From NCBI GenBank assembly GCA_914767885.1, contig CAJZBQ010000023.1:685501-749500 (forward strand): 64,000 nucleotides of DNA. Direction: 5' to 3'. Position 1 is the first letter of the stretch, and each line of letters begins with the position of its first letter. The notes under the pieces were generated by a model. The model worked only from the letters and a program-made list of their open reading frames with translations, was not told the DNA's origin and searched no databases. Source of the stretch: Blepharisma stoltei. Taxonomy: Eukaryota; Ciliophora; Heterotrichea; Heterotrichida; Blepharismidae. The position numbers and the translations under genes were made by a program. Positions 43,583 through 57,521 of this stretch are shown piece by piece.

Positions 43583-46500
43583 TTAGTCATCAAATATGTT
43601 AGGCTTGCTTCTCAAGCTATCAAATCTTGTTGAGTGAATATCAATGTTTTCTTCTTCATCAGGCTGATTCCTAGTCGCCATTTCGATATTTTCATATTTT
43701 TGAGTGCCTTTGCTCTTTCTGTATTTATTAATTAAGTACAATAGTGCTAGTCCTAAAGCTAAATATCCTAAACAGTAGAAAATGGTGCCCCAGACTGATT
43801 CCTCATTATTTGTAAACAAGTTATCAATATTTTTGCTTTCTTTCAAAACACAGCTATTAACCTCATTTTTTTCATATCCTGTATCACAAATATAGCAGCC
43901 TTCCCCTGCATATCCTTTATTGCAGACACAGATATTATCTTTAAATTTGCCGTTCTGTGAACATTTAACAGTTTTTTCTTCATTATTTCCATTTCCTAAT
44001 ACAAATGTTGGAGGAACTACTGTAGGAGCTGTAAATATTTTCCCTTTATTTGTATATAAAACTCCTTTTACTTGGACGAACTTATAAGTTGCCCCACTTT
44101 CTAAGTCAGCTTTATTGAACTGAAATTCCCATCTCAGTCCTTGCTTATCTAACGCAGCCACATTTTTTGGCCTGATGTATTTTTTTGAATTTATATAATT
44201 TAAAAATATGGCGCCTCAATGCTCAGTGCTCCGCGGTCGGCTGTGCCAACTACCTTCGAGCACATATTTTTAATTATATCCCACAAGGTTTTACCAAGCT
44301 GGAGATGGGCAGCTATGCTAAGTAAGCAATTCCTGTAATGTAAGGAGCCTAACCCTTGCGCTTTTTTTTTTGGTTTGGGTTTTACCTCGAGGACAAAGGA
44401 GACTTGGGCATTGCCCACCGTGAAACCAGGGCTACAAATTTTTCCTTTTGTCGACAGTCGGCAAGAAAATCCATTTTTGGATTTTATGTGCAGGCAACCT
44501 TGTCGCTGCAGCTTGAAGCAAGGCCGCGGAACCTATAGTCCACCCACTCAAGACTGGAGCCACCGCGAAATGGCAAGGAGGAGGTGACAGCCAGACAACC
44601 TGCTTTACTGGCAATCGGAAGTAGACGTCCCTCAAAGCGGATGAATCCCCTGGAGGGATCCTTGGTAACCGAGTTAACAAAGCGGACCTCGATTAACCTC
44701 TTAATTAAGTAAGTAAGTCAATATTTTTTTGATTTTAGCTTCATCAGTACAAAAGCTTTGCCAATTATGTCAGAGTTTGTAAGCTTGTCTATGATTAATC
44801 CTTCACTTGTATAAGCTTGCTGAGAAAGCTCAATTGACACAGAAAAGTTTTCTTGTGTAATAGTTTGCTTACCTTCAGGCGAAATGCTAGTAACAATTGC
44901 AGATGGGTCAGATTCAGCTTGTTGGCCTGGTTCAATAACTTCAGGTGTTTTAACTCTCTCACATGCACCAAACTCATTTCTTATGAAATCTTTATCACAA
45001 ATTTCACATAAATCGCCTGCATATCCTTCAAAGCAGGAACAATTATTTAATATATCAAGTGCTCCGTTTGGTCCACAGTTTTTATGAAATCCTATTGGCT
45101 TATCTGGTTTTGCTTCTACTTTAAACTGAGGCAAAGATGCATTTACTTGGAATTCGTTTCCTTCATCATCATATAGCGAGCTTTTGGCAATTTTAACTGT
45201 ATAAGAAGCGCCATAAGCTAAATCTTCTGAGTCAAATTCCAGTTTCCACTTAGTTTCTCCTTTATTTAAAGGAATTGCTGAGTTTGCTTTGACAATTTGT
45301 TGAGTTACATCATTAAAAACATAGACAGAGTCAATCATAGCTTTATTGTTTTTAAGGGTTGTGATTTTACCTTTTTGGGAGTTATAAGGCGCTGAGCTGA
45401 AGGTAACAAAAATTTTTAATATTTGGTCTTTTTTCATTGGGGAAGTAATGCTCAGTGTTATTTCAGATATAGAAGCTGATTTTTCAATTATGTCTTCAAC
45501 ACAGACTCCGTCTACTGGTGAAAAATTAGTAATGCACTCATGGCAAGTTATACCTGTATAAGGTTCTGGGCAGACGCATTTTAATGCTTCGTTACAAATT
45601 GCATTTGCTTTGGGATTGCATACATTAAAATGGCAGCAAGCTGAGAAATAAGTGCAGTCTCAGAAATGTGCATCCGGGTAGGTTTTGGCTTCTTTCCAGT
45701 GGTTGGAATGGAGGTGCTCAGCAATTTCATTCAGACCTTTGAGCATCATAGCCTAGAAATCGGGTTTCGGTCAAGGCCATAGGGAACAGTCTTTTCCTAT
45801 AGCTGCCAAGCAAAGGCACTCACACTTGATAGACTCATCAGCCAATCCCTAAAATCAGCTACTCCGAATCGCCCGTTGCAGGGTAGCAGAAATCCATAAG
45901 CTGCCCACTCAAGACTGAAATCACAAGACAAGGAGAAGAAAACTGTACCGGTTACAGCAAGACTTACTGAGCAGTTTGCCGCAAAATGGATGAACCTCCC
46001 ATACGGAGGTCTTTGGTGGCTGTTTCACCAATATGGCTAGCACCCTGTCTTTAATAATCCTTATCCTACTTTGGGATTGCAAACGCAGCCTATAGTGCAG
46101 TAGCTGTGCCTAAGACCATCTGATAATAATTGAAACCCTGAAGGCGTTATAGTTTTATCATCAATTTTTAGCTGATAGCACGTGCTTTCTCTTAGTTTTG
46201 CAGCCTCAAATTTAAATTTCAGCTTATTAGGGTTATTTTGAGACACTTGCATTGATCCAGCTATCACCTTTACATATTGGTCACTCTCCAAAGTCACCAA
46301 TTTTCCTATTTCTTTAGGATTTTCAATAGGAACGTCAAAAACAAGAAGAATATTTAAATCTTCGTTAGGGTTATGATGAGTCAAAGTCCCAGGGTCAGCT
46401 AAAGTTATCATATAGCTTTTAGCCTTTTTTTCTTCTACCACAGGGATATACTCTATATTAAAGGAAAAAGGAAAGCATGAATCAATATCTTTGTATCTTT

Positions 46501-49500
46501 GTACTAAATGGTTAGAAGCTACTGTTTGTTTAAGCAGGAGCTTATACTCTCCTGGCTCCAGCTCTTCGTTTTCTAAAATACTTGCAAAGTTCATAAGCTC
46601 ACCTATTTCATCGTCAGTAAGGCTTTCCCATCTACTTTTACTTATCTGGAGATCATCTTTTGTCAATATCATACTTATATCATTTGTTAAAAAATCATAA
46701 GTAGCCTCAATTGACAATAGTGCTTTGGCTGGCAAATTCAGGGTCATTTCATACATAAAGTTCGAATTTTCATTCCCATCTGATATAGCCTGAGCCTCCT
46801 TCTGGCTCGGGTTATATCGAGGTCTTCATCTGCTGGAAGGAGTTGGTTCTACCAGCATTTGTTGGCAAAACCAACTTCCGAGATGGCAAATCTCCAATAC
46901 AGAGTGTATCTGTCATCTGAGGAGTTGGTTTTATCAACAATTGCTGGTAACCAATTCCTCTTCCTATATCAGGAGATGTCGGTATTCTTGAGCCAAAAGG
47001 AGGCTCAGGTTATATTACTCCAGGTGGAAACTTATTTTTTTCCCCAATCATCCATTTATCAAAAATCACAAAATTATCAGACCCATACATTTCTTTTTCT
47101 TTCGTAAAATTAATAGTAGTCTTCGGCAAAATTTTGGCAAGATCATGATCATTTGTTTTGCATTTCAAAATATTTTCGACTTCTTGAGTAGTTTCAATAA
47201 CAATTTTCATTTCATAAGTTACGCAGGATTCCTCGATTTTGTCTTTTATATATGTGATTAATAAATAATAAGGGTTTTTCTGTGGTTTTATCATAAAAAT
47301 ATAGCTTCCCATGTTTGATTTATTTTTAGAATATGCTAAAGGGTCTCTGAAATCAGCATCTTTGTAAACTGCAGTTTCAATGAAAACTTTAGGATTATGA
47401 GAAATAGTCATGATTCTTGCAATCCCGCTTTTTGGGGCAGCAATTTTGAGGACTTCTGAGTTGACTTCTTCTTTTATCTTACTCCCCCCCCCCCCCTTCC
47501 GTGAGCGAACAAAAAAAATTTTGTTCGCTCACGGAGGGGGGTTAATTTTTTTTTTTAAAAAAAAATTTATATATAAATTTTTTATAAAAAATATTTTTTT
47601 CGAATTTAAAAAAATCCTAATTTGCAAAAATTTGGAAGCAAATATTAATTTAATTTGCAAAATTTATGTTTTAAAACGCAATTTGTTTAAAATTAAACAG
47701 AATTAGCTCTAGATTTCATTATACTAATTATCACTTATATATCAAAATTTTTTTCCATTAAAATTTTTTCTATTAAAAAAATTTTTGTTCACTCACGGAG
47801 GGTGGGTTTTTGGTCAAAAAATGGCGATTTTTCTAATGGTTTTGTTCGCTCACGGAGGGGGGGGGGGGGAGTTAAAAACTCCGTGAAAAGAAATAGATCC
47901 ATCTCTAGCTTGAGGCCCTCCAAAGGTCCTGGAATATTTTGAAGTCAGGGAAGGTGGCAATTCGCCTCCATTGCAGATAAGGTCAGCAGTTATATCAGAA
48001 GTCATAACTGATACTTGTAAAGGCCAACAAGCATTTGGTATTTCAGTGCCATGTGAAGAAATTACTTTTAAGATATAGCTGCCTTTTTCTAAATCCATAA
48101 TAAGCTCACTATAGTTTTCAATTCCTATTGATCTTGCAACTACCTCGCAGCTACACTTACTTAGATTATAGAAAAGCTCCCTGCTGAGATCCGAAGATCC
48201 TTATTCCCTTCCATAACGCTACGCTCACCCCGACTCTCGGCTAGAATGAAAATCCGTAGCCCAAGGCGTAACTCCTGGTTTCATGCTGGGTAATAGTCCC
48301 CGAATGGTCAAGACGAAGACCATTGACACTACTGGGAAGTCCCTTTCCAACTTCTGATCCATCTCCCTTTCATCTCCCTCTGAGGCAAAATCTCGGCATA
48401 GAAGTAAAGTATGCGGTCAGTCAATCCGGCATTGCGCTCACCAAAGACCAAGAAAAACCTAACTGGATGCACTTATCGAACTCCAGCCTCCCTTCCTCAA
48501 TGTCCCGGAGACCTTTGGGGTATCCGAATACATGGGTTAAGAGGGTGGGTTGATTAACCACGCCATTATAATGTATTCTTGCAACTACTCCATTTTCATT
48601 AGACAGCTCAAGTGAGATAAACCCTGACAGTGCATTTTCAAAAGAAATAATAGCTTCAAATTCGCTGTTTTTTTCAAAGTCAAGAGCAATCACATGGTCA
48701 ATTGCTTGAGAATTATGCATGATACTAACTTCATTTATACCTGTTTTCGCATCAAAAACGGTTGGAAGAGCTGCTGGTCCTGAACATTGGTAAACTGATG
48801 CAATTTTTTGGAACTCTGTCATAGTAATAATTTGTAGGTCCATCTCGAAACTTGGACAAAGCCGCATAGAAGGTAACGCTACATCATTATAATAACTAAT
48901 TTCTAATAAATAGCTCCCTGGTTTCAATAATTTATGCAGCCCATCACTAAGTTCTTCTACAGTCACTTTTTGAATCGTTTCAAAAATATCTCCAGCCTTC
49001 ATTAAACTTATTTCAAATTGTATTTCTTTCTGAGGGACCACAAATACCCTAATTATTGAGTCTTCTCCAATTTCAAAATCAAATAGACTGGCACCTGCTA
49101 ATACATCTAATTCTAGCTCTTTGTTCCAGTGCAAGTTTCCTGTTTGGAGCTGCCCTACCAGATTAAGTGATCCAGGCTGGTCAATAAAAGAGCAGGTTTC
49201 AGTTTTCCTTATCATGGACTCAATGTCGTCCCATAACATCATGTCTTCTACTATAATACTTGTAGAGAATTTCACACAGGATTTATATAAAGATTTCCCA
49301 GTTTCTTTTAATACTAATGTGTAGTCTCCTTGTGCTAATGGAAATGCTGGGAGTTCAAATCTATGGGAAGCTTCAAAACTTCCGTATTCTACAATTTCTT
49401 TATCTTTAAGGACTTGCAGAATAAGTCCACTTTGTAGAAAATCTGATTGGATATGGCCTGTAAGAAGGGCGGTCTCAGATGTAATTTTAAAAGGAATTTC

Positions 49501-52348
49501 TATATTTAATGGTTTTGAGGACTGCAGAAACTCATATTGAAGCTCATTTATTAGCTGAGAATACCCTTCAGGATCATTGAAACCAAATAGGATTGGTCCA
49601 GTGTTTTCAATATAACGCTCTGTCATTATTTCCCCACCTGGCAGCTTTTGGTTGCAGTTTTTAGAAGACCCAGCTACTAAAGATGAAGTTGAAGCAATTT
49701 CTATTAATAAAGAATAAGTATGGCACGCATCTTTAGAGTTTGGGTAATAAGAAACAACTAATCTGTAACTCTGATGCTGCTTTAAAATCTGATTAAATGT
49801 ATATATAGAGACATCTCTTTCTCCAGGTGCCCCATCACTTATAATTTCACTTTTCCCTAGTATTAGAGATACCCTCATAGGTGAGCCTTCACTTTCTGCT
49901 GAAACCCTAATAAAGCTTTCTGTGTTTAAATAAAATGCTATCTCATTAGTAGCATTGGTATAGGAATTTGGAGACATTATATTTGGGATAAACACTTTTG
50001 TGACTGGCAAATATTCTGTTGGGGTATCTTTTAATCCTAGTTTATCAAGTGTATTGAGCGTAGGAGGGAAAAGCTGGGCATCTTCTTGGTAACATGGCCA
50101 TTTTTTCAGTTTAGTTTCACTAGTTCCTACTAGTTTTCCTCTTAATTGAAAAGCTCCACAGTGAGGCAAAACATTATAGTTATCAAAAGCTTCAACATTT
50201 TCAATTTCATTAGTAGCATATGATAGCTCTTTTGATGTAGGGCCAGATTTTATACTAAAAATATACGTTCCTGGAGCGAGTTCTCCTTGAAAAGATCTTC
50301 TATCATGCTTTCCAAGCTTCAGAGCGTCAGTTGTGTCTCCTTTAATTATTTCTGTATTTTCCCTCGGCAGTCTTTTTTCTAATGAAATCGTAAAATCATT
50401 TATAACGAAATCTGAATAAATATCAAAATAACAGTATGCAGAAATTGGCAAATAAAAAGTTGACTGGAATACAATTTCTTCTCCTTTTATTAGTGATTTT
50501 AATGGGACTCTGAAAAAGTCTCCAGGCGCTGAGCTTAAATCAACTTTTGACTTCGTTGAATTTAAACTTTCACTGATTTTAGCGAATTTTTCAGATAAAA
50601 ACGAAGTATTGTCCTCACATGTATTTAAGCCTAAAAAGTCTGAAAGACCTCTAACTGCTTCGTGTGGAGAAATTCCGATTTCTAATATAAAAGTTTCACA
50701 AAATTTGTGTCGAGGGTCATCCATAACACTATTTAATACTCCAAACTCAATTGTATATTTTCCTGCAGGGAGTTCTTTAAGCACTCCTTCGCTTTCCCCA
50801 ATTGCGTTGCTTTTTCCAATTTCAATGCCTTGGTTGTTTTTAAGCAAGATATCTACATCAATCCCAGACGGTTCTACAGTAGCAATTCTTAGCACAGATG
50901 ATTTTTCTATTTGAAACTCAGTGACTTGTTTTATATTGAGAAAATCAGCTATTACTCTATCAGAGTATCTTAAAAACCCATTTGCATCCATAAGCCCAGG
51001 ACCATTCAGATTTGCTGGTATATGTGCAGCTTCACAGTTAAACCTGTCTTCTCTTTCTATTACTGGCTCAATATTCACGTGAAGAGAAAAAGGGATTTTT
51101 TCACCAATAGAGACCAACATATCATGCTCAGCCAGTGTCATCCCATAATAGAACACAGTAACAGCAAATTTGCCTGCCCCAAATCCTGAATATACTGTGA
51201 CTGCATTTTTATCAACTCGTCTTCCAAACAGACATGACCCTTTTTTTACACATTGAAGTTTTGAAAATTTCGTGAAATTTGTTTTTGCTTTTGAGAACAA
51301 TAGACCAAGGCCTCCTCCAGTAAGAAAATCATAATCTAAATAATTTTTACGAAGCGAAAATGTGAGTTTTCATATTCCAGTAAGCCCTATGTCTTTTAAA
51401 TCTTGAGTTACCTCAGGATTATTAAATTCAAAGGTTTTTATTATTGAATCTCCTAGTGCAATATCTGATGTTTTCAGTAGATATGTAGAATGAGTCCCTG
51501 TATAAGGGGCAAAAGCTTCAAGCGTATCACTGGCATCAGATAAGTCAGGGAACCCTTCTATATAGTTATCTAAAGATTTTGGGAGTAACTCTTGCAGATT
51601 TGAGTAGGGGTGGATTGCAATATTAAAAAAAAGATTGGGAAGATTGCAGTCTTTATCATTTTTCTTATCTTCTTCGTCAGTGATAATTGCATTTGTGGAT
51701 GTGATGATTATGTAGTAATTTCCTTTTGTAAGCTTATTTGAAATCATTAAGAATTCTTCTTGGACAGCGTTTGATTCCTCCTTGAAATTGGAACAAGAAT
51801 TTATTTCAATGAATTTGTTTAGAAGAAAAATACAAATTTTTATAAAATAGATTTAATCGAAAGGATGCAAGTATAATATTTATTTAAACACAGTTTTCGC
51901 ACTGAATAGTTTAATTTTTTTGAATTAATCCTTCATATTATAAATTAAAATTCAAATATATTGTGTTCAATTTATATTTTAATTTTTAAATTATAAAAAA
52001 AAATTATTGTAATATTTATTTTGGAAAAATTAGCCTGGTACAGAATTTTGTGTTTCAATTTAAAAGGGAGAGTGAGGATAAAATAGTGTCTGAAGATCTA
52101 AGGATTGATATTTTGAGATCGTGAAGGCGAGGTTCTGCGGAAATTCTGTATATGGATTACCTTATTCAGGAGTCTTCTGGTAAATTGAGATCCCATGTCA
52201 AGCTGTCTTCAGGAGCTAAAAATCTTCCTGAGGTTTCTAAGTGTTTAGTGTTTTCAAATGAAGGTGAGAAATAGCTTAAAAGAGGCGGCAAATCTGGAAG
52301 ATCACATGCAAGCGCTGACTGGAACAGAAAAAGAATCCAGGTCACCAT
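43583..52348 (-). CDS. Giant type I surface protein with repeated beta-sandwich domains and EGF-like module
   Basis: About 2,150 aa once the inserts and one 15-nt intron (52146-52160) are removed. It starts with a signal peptide (MVTWILFLFQSALAC). Repeated units follow whose core is G-x-Y-x-(L/I)-x-(I/V), such as GSYLLEISYYND, GTYIFSIKSG, GKYTIEFGVLN, resembling bacterial/eukaryotic PPC-type beta-sandwiches. Cys-rich, EGF-like modules come near the C-terminus (CVCPEPYTGITCHECITNFS, ICVCNKGYAGEGCYICDTGY). One membrane segment (FYCLGYLALGLALLYLI) is followed by a short basic tail. Inserts: 44178-44737, 45608-46081, 46784-47012, 47480-47874, 48132-48588, 51820-52032. Removal lengths match all frame changes. 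Probably a cell-surface or pellicle protein; ligand unknown. Confidence 0.75.
44178..44737 (+). mobile_element. SINE-like insert S6 in the surface protein gene
   Basis: The duplication tatttttttga-ttta at 44178-44193 and 44722-44737 differs by one base. Removing 544 bp joins MKLKSKKY to IRPKNVAALDK. The head is ttaaaaatATGGCGCC and the tail ttaattaagtaagtaagt. It shares acccactcaagactgga and the ggagggat-region with S7. Confidence 0.85.
45608..46081 (+). mobile_element. SINE-like insert S7 in the surface protein gene
   Basis: A 13-bp exact duplication, ctttgggattgca, at 45608-45620 and 46069-46081. Removing 461 bp joins IGCVCNPK to ANAICNEALKCVC. The head is cattaaaATGGCAGC; the element shares cactcaagactg with S6. 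The duplication contains no TA. Confidence 0.85.
46784..47014. other. 229-bp TA-bounded IES with terminal inverted repeats
   Basis: Ends TATAGCCTGAGCCTCCTTCT and its inverse, TATAACCTGAGCCTCCTTTT, about 20 bp each, with further internal inverse copies of gagttggtt motifs. Excision joins FPPGVI to SDGNENSNFMYEM in frame. Confidence 0.88.
47480..47874. mobile_element. MITE of the CTCCGTGAGCGAACAAAA family in the surface protein gene
   Basis: TA at 47480-47481 and 47873-47874. A complete copy: inverted box pair at the left end (47490-47540), direct pair at the right end (47788-47872), and the shared AT-rich core. Excision of 393 bp gives HGVFKIKEEVNSEV. Homopolymer C and G runs of 13 lie at the ends. 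Confidence 0.9.
48132..48588 (-). mobile_element. SINE-like insert S8 in the surface protein gene
   Basis: The 12-bp duplication tcttgcaactac occurs at 48132-48143 and 48577-48588. Removing 445 bp gives NENGVVARSIGIENYSEL. On the minus strand the head is attataATGGCGTGGTTAA, close to S5, the core gaaaccaggagttacgcctt is present, and the tail is tataatctaagtaagt. Confidence 0.87.
51820..52032. other. 211-bp TA-bounded IES in the surface protein gene
   Basis: TA at 51820-51821 and 52031-52032. Very AT-rich. Removing 211 bp plus the upstream 15-nt intron joins the signal-peptide exon to LNKFIEINSCSNFKEE in the right frame. Confidence 0.75.
52146..52160 (-). other. 15-nt intron in the surface protein gene
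   Basis: GTAATCCATATACAG on the minus strand removes a TAA and keeps frame from PEDSWIR to ISAEPRLHD. Confidence 0.75.
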
Positions 52349-52420
52349 GTTTGTGTTATAATTAATGAAATAAAAATCTTATTATTAAAATTCTAATTAT
52401 ATAGGAATTTTATTGATTTT

Positions 52421-52852
52421 TTTGTGAATAAATAATAAAATGGCTTCAAATGAAAAGTAATTCATTCAGTGAATTCCTTTCCATTACCCAATAGTATTAG
52501 GTTATACTCGAGGACTTATGCACAAGAGGAATTTTATCCTTCGCCCACCTATGCATAATTTTTTCTCTTTCCAGCTGATATAAAAGGCAGGAACTTAGGT
52601 CTGGCAGGCGCTGGAGAAAAAATTGATTGAGCGAGGCAACACATCAAGCTGCTAGTGTTTCCTGTACTTCTTTGTTAAAAATAACTTCATGGAGACTAGG
52701 AGGAGCGAGCCGGATTTCAAGCCGACATGAGCTCGAGAGCAACGACAAGACCGAGAAAAATAGCATCACCAAGCTACGACGAGAGGCTTAACTAGAAGTT
52801 ATTTAAATTAAGCTAATTTGTTTTTTAGTTTACTTTGTGAAATTAATAATAA

Positions 52853-52853
<1 letters not shown>
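52421..52853 (+). mobile_element. SINE-like insert S13 (intergenic)
   Basis: It begins aataataaaATGGCTTC at 52440 and is GC-richer than its flanks. A candidate imperfect duplication is tttgtgaataaataataa (52421-52439) and tttgtgaaattaataataa (52834-52852). It sits between the start of the surface protein gene and the end of the helicase gene. Confidence 0.5.
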
Positions 52854-56094
<3,241 letters not shown>

Positions 56095-56426
56095 TTTATT
56101 TAAGTATGGCATTCTGCATATAGAATCAATGCCTTCAATTTTCTTTTTAGAAAAACCTTTGAATTGAATAAAGAATTTTTTTATTTTATATTTCATAAAT
56201 TAGTCCCAATTCCGTTTCTAAAAGACATATTTAAGCCGAATCAAAATATTATATATTTCATTGTTCTTATTAAGTAATGGCAAAGAAATTTGGGCCTTTT
56301 CCAATAATTTTATATTTAAATACCATTAAAAAAGCTAATCTTCAAATAAATTGCCAGCAATGAGACTAAGATGAATTATTTTAGAAGAATTTTTGAATCC
56401 AAAGAGTTACATAGTTAAACTTAAAT
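56095..56426. other. Intergenic AT-rich region
   Basis: Upstream of the helicase start; nothing recognised apart from possible promoter sequence. Confidence 0.45.
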
Positions 56427-56855
56427 TTAAGCAACTGTCTTCTTCCTATCTCCTCTATGTCCCATCTCACTCAATAAATTAATTGATGACTCTTTTCTTG
56501 GCATATATGTTTTAGCTACATCATCGAAAAGGCCGCTTTCGTAACTCCTCGGCATATTTTGGCCAAGTTGGGCATAAATATATGGAAGATAACTCGACCT
56601 TTTATTATACCGCGGACTAAGGAGATAATCTGGGCTAGGTGATGACAAATTACTGTCTGTGGGTGACACTACTTCTAGTAGTTTACTACTAGTTCTTGTA
56701 GTCTTAATTGCTGGTAAACGCAGAGGCAGTGGTCTGCTTGTGTGAGTTTTTGTGTCTTCTGGGTTTGTGTAAGGTTTATGGCTAATTTCAATCGCAACGG
56801 GAATGCTTAAGTGAAATGAACGTAAACGTTCGCCTAAGCGAGATTTAATACTCAT
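56427..56855 (-). CDS. Small basic Ser/Pro-rich protein, no family recognised
   Basis: 142 aa: MSIKSRLGERLRSFHLSIPV, then a Ser/Pro/Arg-rich region (SPTDSNLSSPSPDYLLSPRY) and an ending HRGDRKKTVA. Likely disordered with several SP sites that could be phosphorylated. No membrane segment. No family named. The start has a normal short leader. Confidence 0.6.
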   Translation of the reverse strand: MSIKSRLGERLRSFHLSIPVAIEISHKPYTNPEDTKTHTSRPLPLRLPAIKTTRTSSKLLEVVSPTDSNLSSPSPDYLLSPRYNKRSSYLPYIYAQLGQNMPRSYESGLFDDVAKTYMPRKESSINLLSEMGHRGDRKKTVA

Positions 56856-57521
56856 GAATTTTATTTTTGTAAATTAAAATTCATCAATGGTTGAGCCTGA
56901 TAAAATGGTTTATCGAAGAATCTGGAAATTCTATTTGAATAAAATCTATACTACCTATTGGCTATTATTTTATCAAAGTAGATATTTCTACTGAAGAATT
57001 GTTTCCTACTACACCCTTAGCAAAAACTATTAGAAAAATACCATTTTGTGGTTAGTCATAAAAAGTTATTATAAAAATATTAAAAATAATAATTATATAA
57101 TTTTAAAACAGCATGCATATTTTAATATAAAATAATAAATTAAATTTAATTTTTTATTTCAAATATTTAAAAAAAATAAATAACCCCTATAGTGAGTTGA
57201 AAAATTTGCTTGTTTATCAAGGGGATTTAACTTCCTCATCAGTTCTGCAATAAAAATATAATTAGCTTCCTTATAGCTTATCCACTAATCAAACATTATA
57301 GTATTTTCCTATGCCAATAGGAAAACACTCAAAGATCATATAAAATTTTAAGTATATTTTTCGAAAATATTTATTAGAAATGACGTCAGTTTCTTGTGGA
57401 TCAATATCACCTATTTTACCCATTTTTAATAATAAAATTAATTAATTTTAAAAATAATCCAAAACGCTTCTTGCATTTCATTAACTAAAACTCTTTATTT
57501 TTGAAGCATTAATAATATAAA
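56856..57521. other. Intergenic AT-rich region with a possible relic MITE
   Basis: Around 57183-57240 taacccctatagtgagttg ... caaggggatttaac looks like two decayed MITE boxes. No gene was recognised. Confidence 0.4.
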
